Assembly: GCF_017848315.1 (NCBI RefSeq)
Contig: NZ_JAFKEC010000003.1
Coordinates: 1 to 64,000 of the forward strand
DNA from: Pseudomonas palmensis
GTDB lineage: Bacteria > Pseudomonadota > Gammaproteobacteria > Pseudomonadales > Pseudomonadaceae
Direction of reading: 5' to 3'
DNA: 64,000 nucleotides
Below are positions 28,229 to 38,119 of the stretch, piece by piece (positions within the stretch are counted from its first letter, which is position 1; every line of letters begins with the position of its first letter). Both the position numbers and the translations under genes were made by a program. The notes beneath the pieces were generated by a model, which saw nothing but the letters and a program-made list of their open reading frames with translations, made no database searches and was not told the origin of the DNA.

Positions 28229-29003
28229 TTTTCTGTTGTATGCCCTGCTTGCAGGCCTGGCCCTGGCGCTGGTGGCGGGCCCGCTGGGCTCGTTCGTGGT
28301 GTGGCGGCGCATGGCGTATTTCGGCGACACGCTGTCCCACGCGGCGCTGCTGGGCGTGGCCCTGGGCTTCGTGCTGGACGTCAGCCCGACGCTGGCGGTG
28401 ACCGTCGGCTGCCTGTTGCTGGCGCTGTTGCTGGTAACCCTGCAGCAGCGCCAGCCGCTGGCCTCCGACACCCTGCTGGGGATTCTCGCGCCGAGCACGC
28501 TGTCGCTGGGCCTGGTGGTGCTGAGCTTCATGCACGATGTGCGCATCGACCTGATGGCCTACCTGTTCGGCGACCTGCTGGCGATCAGCCCGGGCGACCT
28601 GGCGTGGATCCTGGGCGGCAGTGCGCTGGTCCTGTTGCTGATCGTGGCGCTGTGGCGTCCGCTGCTGGCGGTGACCGTGCACGAGGAACTGGCCCGGGTC
28701 GAAGGCCTGCCGGTGGCTGCGCTGCGCCTGGCGCTGATGCTGCTGATCGCGGTGGTGATCGCGGTGGCGATGAAGATCGTCGGCGTGCTGCTGATCACCT
28801 CGCTGCTGATCATCCCCGCCGCAGCCGCACAGCGGCATGCGCGCTCGCCGGAACAGATGGCGCTGGGCGCCAGCCTGATCGGCGTAGTGGCGGTGTGTGG
28901 CGGGCTGGCCCTGTCGTGGTTCAAGGACACCCCGGCCGGCCCATCCATCGTGGTGTGTGCGGCAGTGCTATTCTTGGTGAGCCTGGCGCTGCCCCGGCGC
29001 TGA
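28221..29003 (+). CDS. znuB: Zinc ABC transporter permease ZnuB
   Basis: A 260-residue ABC-3 permease with about eight hydrophobic segments and the family stretch [16 protein letters not shown] near the N-terminus. ATG 28221 overlaps the znuC end by 8 bases. It forms the membrane channel of the zinc importer. Confidence 0.94.
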   Translation: MADFLLYALLAGLALALVAGPLGSFVVWRRMAYFGDTLSHAALLGVALGFVLDVSPTLAVTVGCLLLALLLVTLQQRQPLASDTLLGILAPSTLSLGLVVLSFMHDVRIDLMAYLFGDLLAISPGDLAWILGGSALVLLLIVALWRPLLAVTVHEELARVEGLPVAALRLALMLLIAVVIAVAMKIVGVLLITSLLIIPAAAAQRHARSPEQMALGASLIGVVAVCGGLALSWFKDTPAGPSIVVCAAVLFLVSLALPRR

Positions 29004-29147
29004 GCGCGCAGCCCCATGGGCAGGGTGCGGCCGACAGGGTCGCGCCCTGCGACATTTTAATCGCCGCTACATCCTGAAGAGTTATTTTCGCGCCAGCGCG
29101 CTGGGTGTAGACTTGCTCGCTTTTTGCGCAAATAGAGAGTCGCAGGA

Positions 29148-29861
29148 ATGAAGCCGTTCGCCTCCCGTTATCTGCTCCTTGCCGCGTTTTCCGTGCTGCT
29201 GGCCGCCTGTTCCAGCGCGCCGGTCGATCCGCCGCCGCCCGCGCAGCCCGATGCCTGGCAGCTGCTGGAGCAGAACATCGCCAGCAGCGAGCTGGCCACC
29301 GCCGAAGACCAGCTGGCCACCTTGCAGGCCCAGTCGCCGGACGATGCACGCCTCGAACCCATGCAGCGCCAGCTGGCCGAAGCCTACCTGCAGCGCAGCC
29401 AGATCGTGCTGCAGAAGGGCGATGTGAATGCCGCAGCCACCGCGCTGGCACGTGCCCGTGCGCTGATGCCCAAGGCCCCGGCGCTGACCGGCGGCGTGAA
29501 TGGCGCCATCACCCAGGCGCGCAAGGCCGAGCTGGACAAGGCCGAGGCCGCGCTCAAGGCGGCGGAAGCCAAGCCGCCGGCAAAAGTCATCGACCCCACG
29601 GCGCCGAGCACCGTAGTGGCGTTGAAAATCACGAAAATAGAAGAACTTCGCCGACAACTGGATGACATCGCCACCGATGTGGTGAATTACCAGTGTGACG
29701 TGGTGTTCCAGGTGCCGCGCCGTGATGACGCGCCGTGGCTACAGACCTTGCTGGCCAAGCGGGTAAGCAAGCGCGATGCGAGCTTCGCCTTGCAGCAGGC
29801 CCACGAGATTCATCGCAACCAGCCGGCGCAGGTGGTGCTTACGCCGCGGCGCGCCGAGTGA
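29148..29861 (+). CDS. PA5502-type lipoprotein with helical repeats
   Basis: A 237-residue lipoprotein: lipobox LLAAC (Cys at residue 21), a proline-rich linker, then helical TPR-like repeats (about 40-150) rich in Ala/Leu/Gln. The C-terminal part contains KITKIEELRRQLDDIATDVV. It matches, by context and composition, the conserved protein after znuB in P. aeruginosa (PA5502). Function unknown; such lipoproteins often scaffold envelope complexes. GCAGGA precedes the ATG closely. Confidence 0.75.
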   Translation: MKPFASRYLLLAAFSVLLAACSSAPVDPPPPAQPDAWQLLEQNIASSELATAEDQLATLQAQSPDDARLEPMQRQLAEAYLQRSQIVLQKGDVNAAATALARARALMPKAPALTGGVNGAITQARKAELDKAEAALKAAEAKPPAKVIDPTAPSTVVALKITKIEELRRQLDDIATDVVNYQCDVVFQVPRRDDAPWLQTLLAKRVSKRDASFALQQAHEIHRNQPAQVVLTPRRAE

Positions 29862-29876
29862 TGTCGGCGGTGCGTT

Positions 29877-29918
29877 CTTCGCCGGCAAGGCCGGCTCCTG
29901 CAGGAGCCGGCCTTTTTG
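29877..29918 (+). terminator. REP palindrome acting as terminator
   Basis: Two back-to-back REP arms form a 14-bp perfect palindrome (AAGGCCGGCTCCTG/CAGGAGCCGGCCTT, 29887-29914) with no spacer, then a TTTTT run on the plus strand. It follows the lipoprotein gene by 16 bases. Confidence 0.85.
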
Positions 29919-29919
29919 A

Positions 29920-32058
29920 CTACGCCGGAATGGCCTTGGCGGCCGCTTCCCGCGACCACACCCGGTGCTTGGCAATCGCCGCGATCAACGCCTTGTAGGC
30001 CTTCTGATCGCTGCCCACCACCATGCCTTCATCCGCCTTGAGGCCCAGCTTGTCGAGCACGGCCTTGGCATCGCTGTCGGTACCCAGCGGCTTGAGGTGC
30101 TTGTAGGCCTCCAGCACGAAGTGCAGCGCCACGCCATCGCCGCTCAGGGCCTGCAGGCTGGCCTTGCCACCGGCGATCCATACCGCATCGAACACCACCG
30201 ACGGCATGCCTTCCATCGAGGCATCTACTGCCAGGGTCTTGCCGGCAGCGGTTTTCACCGGCGCCGAGGTCGGCCCCAGCAGCACGCCTTGGGCGCTCTC
30301 GGCCTGCAACGCCTTCACCAGCGGGTCCACCAGCGTGGCATCCACGCCATCGGCCACCAGAATCGCCACCTTGCGCCCCTTGATGCCTTCGCCCAGCAGG
30401 TTCATCTGGCTCAGCGCCGGCGAAGCCTTGAGCGACTGAGGCTTGACGTCCACGGTGCCGGTCTTGGGCGCCGGCAGGCCAAGGTTCTGCGCTACCCGCG
30501 CCGCCAGCTTGAGGTCGATGTTGGCGAGAATCTCGTTCACCTCACGGGCACGGATATGCTCGCGCTCCACCTTGCCCAGCTCGAAGCTGTAGGCACTGAT
30601 GATGTGCTCCTGCTCGGTCGGGCTCATGCTCTGGAAGAACAGCCGCGCCTGGGAGAAGTGATCGCCGAACGAGGGGCTGCGCTGGCGCACCTTGTGCGCC
30701 TCGATGCGCTCGGGGTAGGTCTCGAAGCCGCCATCTTGCGCCGCCGGCGGGGTTTCCTTCGGCCAGCCGCCATCGATGGAGTTGGGCTCGTAGGACGCCC
30801 GGCCCTTGTGCACGGTGGTACGGTGCTGGGCATCGCGCTGGCCGTTGTGGTTGGGTGCCACGGGCCGGTTGATCGGGATCTCGTGGAAGTTCGGGCCACC
30901 CAGGCGGCTGATCTGCGTGTCGGTGTAGGAGAACAGCCGGCCCTGCAGCAGCGGGTCGTTGGAAAAGTCGATGCCCGGCACGATATGACCGGGGCAGAAC
31001 GCCACCTGCTCGATTTCGGCAAAGAAGTTGTCCGGGTTGCGGTTGAGCACCATCTTGCCAAGCGGCGTCACCGGCACCAGCTCTTCGGGGATGATCTTGG
31101 TCGGGTCGAGCAGGTCGAACTCGAACTTATGCTCGTCGGCCTCGGGCACGATCTGCACGCCCAGTTCCCATTCCGGGTAGTTGCCGGTCTCGATCGCTTC
31201 CCACAGGTCGCGGCGGTGATAGTCCGTGTCCTTGCCCGCCAGCTTCTGCGCCTCGTCCCACAGCAGCGAATGCACACCTTGCTTGGGCTTCCAGTGGAAC
31301 TTGACGAAACTGGCCACGCCTTCGGCGTTGATCAGGCGGAAGGTGTGCACGCCAAAGCCCTGCATGGTGCGCAGACTTTTCGGTATCGCGCGGTCGGACA
31401 TCGCCCAGATCACCATGTGCGCCGACTCGGGCACCAGCGAGACGAAGTCCCAGAAGGTGTCGTGGGCAGAACCGCCGGTGGGGATCTCGTTGTGCGGCTC
31501 GGGTTTGACCGCATGCACGAAGTCGGGAAACTTGATCGCGTCCTGAATGAAGAACACCGGCATGTTGTTGCCAACCAGGTCGAAGTTGCCCTCATCGGTA
31601 AAGAACTTGACGGCAAAGCCGCGCACGTCGCGCACCGTGTCGCCCGAGCCACGCGGCCCCTGCACGGTGGAGAAGCGCACGAACACCGGGGTGATCTTGT
31701 CCGGGTCCTGCAAGAAGCCGGCCTTGGTCAGTGCGGCATGCGACTCGTAAGCCTGGAAGTAGCCATGCGCGCCGGTGCCGCGGGCATGCACGATGCGCTC
31801 GGGAATGCGCTCATGGTCGAAATGCGTGATCTTCTCGCGCATGATGAAGTCTTCAAGCAGCGAGGGGCCGCGGTCACCGGCCTTGAGGGTGTTCTGGTTG
31901 TCGGCAACCTTGACCCCCTGGTTGGTGCGCAGCGCCTGGCCGGTGGCATCGCTGCGAAACGGCTCCAGGCTCTGCAGCTTGGCGTTGGTATTGGCCTTGT
32001 CGGGCGTCTGGGCGCCGGCGAGTTGACTTTCCTGGGGCGCATTCTTCTTGCTGGGCAT
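29920..32058 (-). CDS. katE: Large-subunit catalase HPII
   Basis: A 712-residue monofunctional heme catalase. The heme His is in RIVHARG (His 91) and the distal Asn in VGNNMPVFF; the proximal tyrosine lies in [14 protein letters not shown]. The C-terminal about 160 residues (from [13 protein letters not shown]) form the DJ-1/PfpI-like domain that marks the large-subunit HPII class. It disproportionates hydrogen peroxide, mainly in stationary phase under RpoS in relatives. ATG 32058 is chosen for GAGGAG upstream and the [11 protein letters not shown] opening; the longer frame is unlikely. Confidence 0.95.
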   Translation of the reverse strand: MPSKKNAPQESQLAGAQTPDKANTNAKLQSLEPFRSDATGQALRTNQGVKVADNQNTLKAGDRGPSLLEDFIMREKITHFDHERIPERIVHARGTGAHGYFQAYESHAALTKAGFLQDPDKITPVFVRFSTVQGPRGSGDTVRDVRGFAVKFFTDEGNFDLVGNNMPVFFIQDAIKFPDFVHAVKPEPHNEIPTGGSAHDTFWDFVSLVPESAHMVIWAMSDRAIPKSLRTMQGFGVHTFRLINAEGVASFVKFHWKPKQGVHSLLWDEAQKLAGKDTDYHRRDLWEAIETGNYPEWELGVQIVPEADEHKFEFDLLDPTKIIPEELVPVTPLGKMVLNRNPDNFFAEIEQVAFCPGHIVPGIDFSNDPLLQGRLFSYTDTQISRLGGPNFHEIPINRPVAPNHNGQRDAQHRTTVHKGRASYEPNSIDGGWPKETPPAAQDGGFETYPERIEAHKVRQRSPSFGDHFSQARLFFQSMSPTEQEHIISAYSFELGKVEREHIRAREVNEILANIDLKLAARVAQNLGLPAPKTGTVDVKPQSLKASPALSQMNLLGEGIKGRKVAILVADGVDATLVDPLVKALQAESAQGVLLGPTSAPVKTAAGKTLAVDASMEGMPSVVFDAVWIAGGKASLQALSGDGVALHFVLEAYKHLKPLGTDSDAKAVLDKLGLKADEGMVVGSDQKAYKALIAAIAKHRVWSREAAAKAIPA

Positions 32059-32294
32059 GGGTCTGCAACTCCTCATCATCGTACGCGGGGCCCCTGGATG
32101 GGGCTCTTCAGGTAGTGACTGACAGGAGTGCCGGGCGTTCCTTTCGAATGACCAGCGAGCAACCACTGATCGCGTTATTCCTCAAGCGTTGGTCAAACAC
32201 GAAATAAATGCTAAGAACCTATATACGAACAGGCTAAAATGCGCCCCCCGGCTAACAGCTGACCCTATTTCATGCGCCCCACAAGGTTCGCTAC

Positions 32295-33302
32295 GTGATC
32301 GAGTTTCAACAAGTCCATAAAACCTACCGCGTCGCCGGTAGGGACATCCCCGCGCTGCACCCGACCAGCCTGCGCGTCGAAGACGGCCAGGTGTTTGGTC
32401 TGATCGGCCATTCCGGTGCCGGCAAAAGTACCCTGCTGCGCCTGATCAACCGCCTCGAGGCCCCCAGCGGCGGCAAGATCATCGTCGACGGCGAAGACGT
32501 CACGGCGTTCAACGCCAACGACCTGCGCCGCTTCCGCCAGCAGGTCGGGATGATCTTCCAGCACTTCAACCTGCTGGCCTCCAAGACCGTGGCCGACAAC
32601 GTGGCGCTGCCGCTGACCCTGGCCGGGCGCATGTCACGCACCGAGATCGACCAGCGCGTCGGCGAGCTGCTGGCCCGGGTAGGGCTGAGCGAGCATGCCA
32701 GGAAGTACCCGGCACAGCTGTCCGGCGGCCAGAAGCAGCGCGTCGGCATCGCCCGCGCCCTGGCCACCAAGCCCAAGATCCTGCTGTGCGACGAAGCCAC
32801 CAGCGCCCTGGACCCGCAAACCACCGCCTCGGTGCTGCAATTGCTGGCCGAGATCAACCGCGAGCTGAAGCTGACCATCGTGCTCATCACCCACGAGATG
32901 GACGTGATCCGCCGGGTGTGCGACCAGGTGGCAGTGATGGACGCCGGGCAGATCGTCGAGCAGGGCCCGGTGGCGCAGGTGTTCCTGCACCCCAAGCACC
33001 CGACCACCAAGCGTTTCGTGCAGGAAGACGAGCAGGTCGACGAAAGCGAACAGCGCGACGACTTTGCCCATGTACCGGGGCGCATCGTGCGCCTGACCTT
33101 CCAGGGCGACGCCACCTATGCGCCGCTGCTGGGCACCGTGGCCCGTGAAACCGGGGTGGACTACAGCATCCTCGCCGGGCGTATCGACCGCATCAAGGAC
33201 ACCCCCTACGGTCAACTGACCCTGGCCATCACCGGTGGCGACATCGAGGCGGCATTTGCCCGCTTCATTGCGGCAGATGTTCATATGGAGGTACTGCGCT
33301 GA
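32295..33302 (+). CDS. metN: Methionine ABC transporter ATPase MetN
   Basis: A 335-residue ATPase: Walker A GHSGAGKS (38-45), signature [15 protein letters not shown], Walker [13 protein letters not shown]. The C-terminal NIL domain (about 260-335) senses intracellular methionine and shuts transport. GTG start. First of the metNIQ operon; a TAAAAT -10 (32235-32240) is plausible upstream. Confidence 0.94.
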   Translation: MIEFQQVHKTYRVAGRDIPALHPTSLRVEDGQVFGLIGHSGAGKSTLLRLINRLEAPSGGKIIVDGEDVTAFNANDLRRFRQQVGMIFQHFNLLASKTVADNVALPLTLAGRMSRTEIDQRVGELLARVGLSEHARKYPAQLSGGQKQRVGIARALATKPKILLCDEATSALDPQTTASVLQLLAEINRELKLTIVLITHEMDVIRRVCDQVAVMDAGQIVEQGPVAQVFLHPKHPTTKRFVQEDEQVDESEQRDDFAHVPGRIVRLTFQGDATYAPLLGTVARETGVDYSILAGRIDRIKDTPYGQLTLAITGGDIEAAFARFIAADVHMEVLR

Positions 33303-33973
33303 TGGACGCCCTGAGTTTCTTTGCCAACATCGACTGGGCCGAAATCTGGCTGGCCACGATCGATACCATGATCATGCTGTTCGGCTCGCTGCTGTTCACC
33401 GTACTGCTGGGCCTGCCACTGGGCGTGCTGCTGTTTCTGTGCGGCCCGCGCCAGCTGTTCGAAGAAAAGCGTGTGTATGCGCTGCTGTCGCTGGTGGTCA
33501 ACGTGCTGCGTTCGCTGCCGTTCATCATCCTGCTGATCGTGATGATCCCGTTCACCGTGCTCATCACCGGCACCTCGCTGGGCGTGGCCGGGGCCATCCC
33601 GCCACTGGTGGTCGGTGCCACGCCGTTCTTCGCGCGACTGGTGGAAACCGCCCTGCGCGAGGTCGACCGCGGCATCATCGAGGCCACCCAGTCGATGGGG
33701 GCCACCACGCGCCAGATCATCATGAACGCCCTGCTGCCCGAAGCGCGGCCGGGCATCTTCGCAGCCATCACCGTGACGGCCATCACCCTGGTGTCGTACA
33801 CCGCGATGGCGGGTGTGGTGGGTGCCGGCGGGCTGGGTGACCTGGCCATCCGCTTCGGCTACCAGCGCTTTCAGACCGACGTGATGGTAGTCACCGTGGT
33901 ACTGCTGCTGGTGCTGGTTCAAGTTCTGCAGAGTGTCGGCGACAAACTGGTTGTGCATTTTTCCCGTAAGTAA
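33302..33973 (+). CDS. metI: Methionine ABC transporter permease MetI
   Basis: A 223-residue permease with five hydrophobic segments and the EAA-type loop EATQSMGATTRQIIMNALLP. Its ATG overlaps the metN stop by one base. It forms the channel for methionine and related sulfur compounds. Confidence 0.94.
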   Translation: MDALSFFANIDWAEIWLATIDTMIMLFGSLLFTVLLGLPLGVLLFLCGPRQLFEEKRVYALLSLVVNVLRSLPFIILLIVMIPFTVLITGTSLGVAGAIPPLVVGATPFFARLVETALREVDRGIIEATQSMGATTRQIIMNALLPEARPGIFAAITVTAITLVSYTAMAGVVGAGGLGDLAIRFGYQRFQTDVMVVTVVLLLVLVQVLQSVGDKLVVHFSRK

Positions 33974-34033
33974 CCAAGGGTCGGCCACGCCGACGCGCCG
34001 GGGGCCGGAACGGCCCTCACAAGGAGCGATTAG

Positions 34034-34807
34034 ATGAAAAGACTGCTTGCTGCTGTTGCCGCCGTCGCGGCCTTCTCTGCCCACGCGGCCGAGACCCTGA
34101 CTGTTGCCGCCACCCCGGTACCGCACGCCGAGATCCTCGAGTTCGTCAAACCGGCGCTGGCCAAGGAAGGCGTGGACCTGAAGGTGAAGGTGTTCACCGA
34201 CTACGTCCAGCCCAACGTGCAGGTGGCCGAGAAGCGCCTGGATGCCAACTTCTTCCAGCACCAGCCGTACCTGGACGAGTTCAACAAGGCCAAGGGCACT
34301 CACCTGGTCAGCGTTGCCGGCGTGCACCTGGAGCCGCTGGGCGCCTATTCGAACAAGCTCAAGAAGCTCGACGAACTGCCATCGGGCGCCACCGTGGTCA
34401 TCCCCAACGACGCCACCAACGGCGGCCGTGCCTTGCTGCTGCTGGACAAGGCTGGCGTGATCAAGCTCAAGGACAACACCAACATCCTGTCGACCGTGAA
34501 GGACATCACCGGCAACGACAAGGGCCTGAAATTCCGTGAGCTGGAAGCTGCCACCATTCCGCGCGTGCTGACCCAGGTCGACCTGGCGCTGATCAACACC
34601 AACTATGCGCTGGAAGCCAAGCTCAACCCTGAAAAGGACGCACTGGTCATCGAAGGCAGCGATTCGCCTTATGTGAACATCCTGGTGACCCGCGAGGACA
34701 ACAAGGATTCGGACGCGGTGAAGAAGCTGGTAGCAGCACTGCACACGCCTGAAGTGAAGAAGTTCATCGAAGAGAAGTACAAGGGCGCGGTCAAGCCAGC
34801 GTTCTGA
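34034..34807 (+). CDS. metQ: Methionine-binding protein MetQ (NlpA family)
   Basis: A 257-residue periplasmic binding protein. Hallmarks: VAATPVPHAEILEFVKP and VFTDYVQPN near the N-terminus, and the ligand region NDATNGGRALLLL. The signal peptide ends SAHAAE with no lipobox Cys, so unlike E. coli MetQ it is a soluble periplasmic protein. AAGGAG precedes the ATG at 8 bases. Confidence 0.93.
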   Translation: MKRLLAAVAAVAAFSAHAAETLTVAATPVPHAEILEFVKPALAKEGVDLKVKVFTDYVQPNVQVAEKRLDANFFQHQPYLDEFNKAKGTHLVSVAGVHLEPLGAYSNKLKKLDELPSGATVVIPNDATNGGRALLLLDKAGVIKLKDNTNILSTVKDITGNDKGLKFRELEAATIPRVLTQVDLALINTNYALEAKLNPEKDALVIEGSDSPYVNILVTREDNKDSDAVKKLVAALHTPEVKKFIEEKYKGAVKPAF

Positions 34808-34821
34808 TTCAGAAATGCCAA

Positions 34822-34922
34822 GGGCTGCTACGCAGCCCATCGCGGGTCAAGCCCGCTCCCACAAGTTCTCCACCGCCCTTGAAACCAGGGTTGTACCTGT
34901 GGGAGCGGGCTTGACCCGCGAA
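34822..34922. repeat. Hairpin plus REP pair of the TGTGGGAGCGGG type
   Basis: After metQ, GGGCTGC-TAC-GCAGCCC forms a hairpin. It is followed by two inverted arms of a second REP subtype (cgcgggtcaagcccgctccc and gggagcgggcttgacccgcg). This is the only copy of that subtype in the window. Confidence 0.85.
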
Positions 34923-34926
34923 GCTT

Positions 34927-35559
34927 TCAGTCGCGCTTGACCAGCCCCGGCAACTGCGCCACCAGCTTCTGGTTGTTGAACGGCGCCCGAATGAACCCGC
35001 GCTGGGTACCATCCGGCCCGAGCAGCGCCAGGTTGCCACTGTGATCGACCGTGTAGTTCGGCTTGCTGGTATCGGCCGGAATGAACGGGATGCTCACCGC
35101 ATTGGCCAGCTTCTGCGTATCCTCCAGCGACCCCGTCACCCCGCGAAAATCCTTGTCGAAGTAGCCCAGGTACGTCTTCAACTGCGCCGGTGTATCCCGG
35201 TTCGGGTCGACGCTCACCAGCACCACCTGCAAACGGTCCACCGCCTCCTTGGGCAGCTCGCTCTTGACCTGCCGCAGTTGCGCCAGCGTGGTCGGGCAGA
35301 TGTCCGGGCAGAAAGTGTAGCCGAAGAACAGCAGCGACCACTTGCCCTTGAGCTGGTCCAGCACCACCGGCTGGCCGTTCTCGTCGGTCATCTGCAGCGC
35401 CGGCACCTGGCGGCTCTGCGGCAGCAGGATGATCCCGGCATCGATCAGCGCCGTGGGGTCGCCCTGGCTGCGATTGCTCAGCACCTTGTTGATGGTAAGC
35501 CCGAGAATCAGTGCGACCAGGGCAACGAGGATGAAAACGGTTTTCTGGGTTCGAGTCAT
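34927..35559 (-). CDS. SCO/SenC copper chaperone
   Basis: A 210-residue membrane-anchored thioredoxin-fold protein: one N-terminal helix (about 8-25), copper site CPDIC within FGYTFCPDICPTT, and the distal His in TVDHSGNLAL. SCO proteins deliver copper to the CuA site of CoxII. It is the last gene of the oxidase cluster, its ATG overlapping the cyoE stop. Confidence 0.93.
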   Translation of the reverse strand: MTRTQKTVFILVALVALILGLTINKVLSNRSQGDPTALIDAGIILLPQSRQVPALQMTDENGQPVVLDQLKGKWSLLFFGYTFCPDICPTTLAQLRQVKSELPKEAVDRLQVVLVSVDPNRDTPAQLKTYLGYFDKDFRGVTGSLEDTQKLANAVSIPFIPADTSKPNYTVDHSGNLALLGPDGTQRGFIRAPFNNQKLVAQLPGLVKRD

Positions 35560-36455
35560 AGGTTCAACAGTAGGTAATGGTCAACAAGCAGCGCGATGAA
35601 CAGCAGGAACAGGTACGCGATAGAGTACTTGAAGGTCCTGATCGCCGCGTGCGGCCGACTGCCACGGTACAACACCCAGGCCCAGTGCAGGAAGCGCCCG
35701 CCCAGCACCACGGCGCAGGCCAGGTACAGCGGCCCGCTCATGTGGATCACGTAAGGCAACAGGCTCACCGCCAGCAGGGCGGCGGTGTACAGCAGAATGT
35801 GCAGCTTGGTGTAGTGCTCGCCGTGGGTCACCGGCAGCATCGGGATATCGGCCTTGGCGTACTCCTCCTTGCGATGGATGGCCAGGGCCCAGAAGTGCGG
35901 CGGGGTCCAGGCGAAAATGATCAGCACCAGCAACAGGGGCTCGGCGCCCACATGCCCGGTCACCGCCACCCAGCCCAGCAGCGGCGGCGCCGCCCCGGCC
36001 AGCCCGCCGATCACGATGTTCTGCGGCGTGGCCCGCTTGAGAAAGCCGGTGTAGAGCACCGCATAGCCCAGCAGCGAGGCCAGGGTCAGCCAGGCGGTCA
36101 GTGCGTTGGTGAAGCTCAGCAGCAGCACCATGCCCAGCACCGCCAGCAGCAAGGCGAACGCCAGCGCCGCCAGCGGTGCGACGCGCCCCTCGGCCAGCGG
36201 CCGCTTGTGGGTGCGCGCCATCAGTGCGTCGATGCGCCGGTCCACCACATGGTTGACCGCCGCCGCGGCACCCGCACACAGGCCGATGCCCAGGTTGCCG
36301 AACACCAGCACCGTCCATGGCACGCCCGCGCGGGTGGCCAGGAACATCCCCACCAGCGAGGTGATGAGCATCAGCACCACCACCTTGGGCTTGGTCAGCT
36401 CCAGGTAGTCGCGCCACAGCGCCTGCTGGCGCGCGGGGTTCAGAAGCGTTGCCAT
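35556..36455 (-). CDS. cyoE: Protoheme IX farnesyltransferase (heme O synthase)
   Basis: A 299-residue UbiA-family prenyltransferase with about eight hydrophobic segments. The first Asp-rich motif is NHVVDRRIDALMARTHKRPL and the second region is HRKEEYAKADIPMLP. It makes heme O for the heme A synthase encoded just upstream. I use ATG 36455, which overlaps the ctaA end; the longer frame lies inside ctaA. Confidence 0.94.
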   Translation of the reverse strand: MATLLNPARQQALWRDYLELTKPKVVVLMLITSLVGMFLATRAGVPWTVLVFGNLGIGLCAGAAAAVNHVVDRRIDALMARTHKRPLAEGRVAPLAALAFALLLAVLGMVLLLSFTNALTAWLTLASLLGYAVLYTGFLKRATPQNIVIGGLAGAAPPLLGWVAVTGHVGAEPLLLVLIIFAWTPPHFWALAIHRKEEYAKADIPMLPVTHGEHYTKLHILLYTAALLAVSLLPYVIHMSGPLYLACAVVLGGRFLHWAWVLYRGSRPHAAIRTFKYSIAYLFLLFIALLVDHYLLLNL

Positions 36456-37522
36456 GGGTTCTCTCCCAGATAATGCACCACGCCCACCGGGCGCAGCGGC
36501 GTCAGGCGCCAGCCCTGGCTGACCCTGCGCGCCTTGGGCTGCGTGGCCAGGCGCGTGCGGTAGTTGACCAGCACCAGCGTCAGCAGCAGCGCCGCGCCAC
36601 CGGCGTTGTGCGCCACCGCCACCGCCAGCGGCAGCCCGAACGCCACATTGCTGATGCCCAGCCCCACCTGCACCGCCAGCGCCAGCAGCACCAGCCTGGC
36701 CAGGCGCCGCAGGCCGATAGCGTGCAGCTGCCAGGCCAGGGTCAGCAACACCAGCGTGACCAGCAGCGCCCCCAGGCGGTGGGTGATATGGATGGCGGTA
36801 CGCGCCTCGCTGTCGAGCTGTCCGCCCAGGTAGTTGGGGCCGATGTGCTGGGTGAGGTGAAAGCCGTTGGCAAAATCCGCCTCGGGCCACCACTGGCCGT
36901 GACAGGTCGGCAGGTCGACGCAGGCCACCGCGGCATAGTTGGCGCTCACCCAGCCGCCCAGGGCGACTTGCCCGATCACCAGCAGCAACGCCAGTGCCGC
37001 CAGGCGCCTTAGCCGCAGCGGCAGGCCGGGCAGGGGCATGAACGCGCGCGACAGGCGCAGGCTCAGCAGAAACAGCAGGCTCAGGGTGGCAAAGCCGCCC
37101 AGCAAGTGCGCCGTGACCACCTGCGGCCACAGCTTGAGGGTGACCGTCCACATGCCGAACGCGGCCTGGAAGAACACCACCGCCAACAGCAGCAGCGGCA
37201 GGCGGTACGGCTGGCCGTTGTGCCCGTGCCGACGCAGCGCCTGCACCGCCAGCATGGCGATCACCAGCGCCAGGGTGCCGGCAAAGTAACGGTGCACCAT
37301 CTCGTTGCGGCCCTTGTGGGCCTCGACCGGCGTGTCCGGGTAGTGGCGTTCGGCATGTGCCAGTTGCGCCTCGGTCTTGGGCACGCTGATGAAGCCGTAG
37401 CAGCCCGGCCAGTCGGGGCAGCCCAGGCCGGCGTGGGTCAGGCGGGTATAGGCCCCCAGCAGCACCACCACCAGCGCGAGGAAGGTGGCGGACACGGCGA
37501 GGCGGTATCCGGGTCTGGCCAT
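36440..37522 (-). CDS. ctaA: Heme A synthase (CtaA/COX15)
   Basis: A 360-residue protein with eight hydrophobic segments in two homologous halves. Periplasmic loop cysteine pairs GCPDWPGC and CVDLPTC and heme-ligand His residues (for example HRYFAG and HITHRLGA) are present. It converts heme O to heme A for the aa3-type oxidase. Confidence 0.93.
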   Translation of the reverse strand: MARPGYRLAVSATFLALVVVLLGAYTRLTHAGLGCPDWPGCYGFISVPKTEAQLAHAERHYPDTPVEAHKGRNEMVHRYFAGTLALVIAMLAVQALRRHGHNGQPYRLPLLLLAVVFFQAAFGMWTVTLKLWPQVVTAHLLGGFATLSLLFLLSLRLSRAFMPLPGLPLRLRRLAALALLLVIGQVALGGWVSANYAAVACVDLPTCHGQWWPEADFANGFHLTQHIGPNYLGGQLDSEARTAIHITHRLGALLVTLVLLTLAWQLHAIGLRRLARLVLLALAVQVGLGISNVAFGLPLAVAVAHNAGGAALLLTLVLVNYRTRLATQPKARRVSQGWRLTPLRPVGVVHYLGENPWQRF

Positions 37523-37534
37523 GGTGCGTGCCTC

Positions 37535-38119
37535 CTAGCCGATGTTGGACAGCTTGAGCAGATGGCGCAGGTCGTTGAGCAGGTCCTTGCCCTTGACCCG
37601 TGCGTTGTAGCGCAACACCAGGTTGCCGTGGGGGTCGACGATCCACAGCTGCGCGCCCTTCAGGCTCCCGGCGGCCCTGCTGTACTGCGCCAGCTCCAGC
37701 GCATAGCGCTGCAGTTGCGGGTACTCGCGCGCAAGCCTGGCCTGATACGCCTCGCTCAACGGTTGCCCGGCGGCCAGCGCGTGGCTGGCACGGGCGGCGT
37801 CGCGGCCAAGGCCGATCTGTACCTGACGCGCCAGGTACACCAGTTGCTGGCAGTCTGCGTCACAGTCACCAGGGGTGCTGACCAGCAGTTGCCAGCGCGC
37901 CTCGTCGGTCGCGACCCCCAGCTCGGCGCGGCCCTGGCCGTTGCCGATCAGTTCGCCGTGGTAGCTGCGGCTTTCCGGCACCCAGAACTGCAGCTTGTAC
38001 ATGCCGGTGGCGAGCATCATCGGCCCCACCACCACCAGCAGGATCAGAATCAGCTGCAACCGACCGCGCCAACGACGGCGCGGCACTTCAGACGTGCCGG
38101 ATGGATGCATGACGGCGCC
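37535..38119 (-). CDS. Cytochrome oxidase cluster membrane protein, unknown function
   Basis: A 194-residue protein with one transmembrane helix (LILILLVVVGPMMLATGM, about 25-42) and a periplasmic domain. The domain has a DCDADCQQLVYLARQ segment with two cysteines and ends in a thioredoxin-like LWIVDPHGNLVLRY strand, which suggests a relative of SCO-type thiol proteins without the CxxxC copper site. AAGGAG lies 8 bases before ATG 38119. It overlaps the SURF1 end by 32 bases, so it probably assists oxidase assembly. Confidence 0.8.
   Translation of the reverse strand, partial: GAVMHPSGTSEVPRRRWRGRLQLILILLVVVGPMMLATGMYKLQFWVPESRSYHGELIGNGQGRAELGVATDEARWQLLVSTPGDCDADCQQLVYLARQVQIGLGRDAARASHALAAGQPLSEAYQARLAREYPQLQRYALELAQYSRAAGSLKGAQLWIVDPHGNLVLRYNARVKGKDLLNDLRHLLKLSNIG

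Noticed and set aside
32059..32294. SAM or other riboswitch in the metN leader
   Set aside because: The gap is 236 bases, shared with the katE promoter. I saw no conserved S-box core and no terminator/antiterminator pair.
34034..34114. MetQ as a lipoprotein
   Set aside because: The signal peptide ends in SAHAA and no cysteine follows, so the E. coli-type lipid anchor is absent.
35556..37646. A 696-residue frame apparently fusing heme O synthase to an N-terminal extension
   Set aside because: The extension lies inside ctaA in another frame and has shadow composition. The true start at 36455 gives a protein of normal length.
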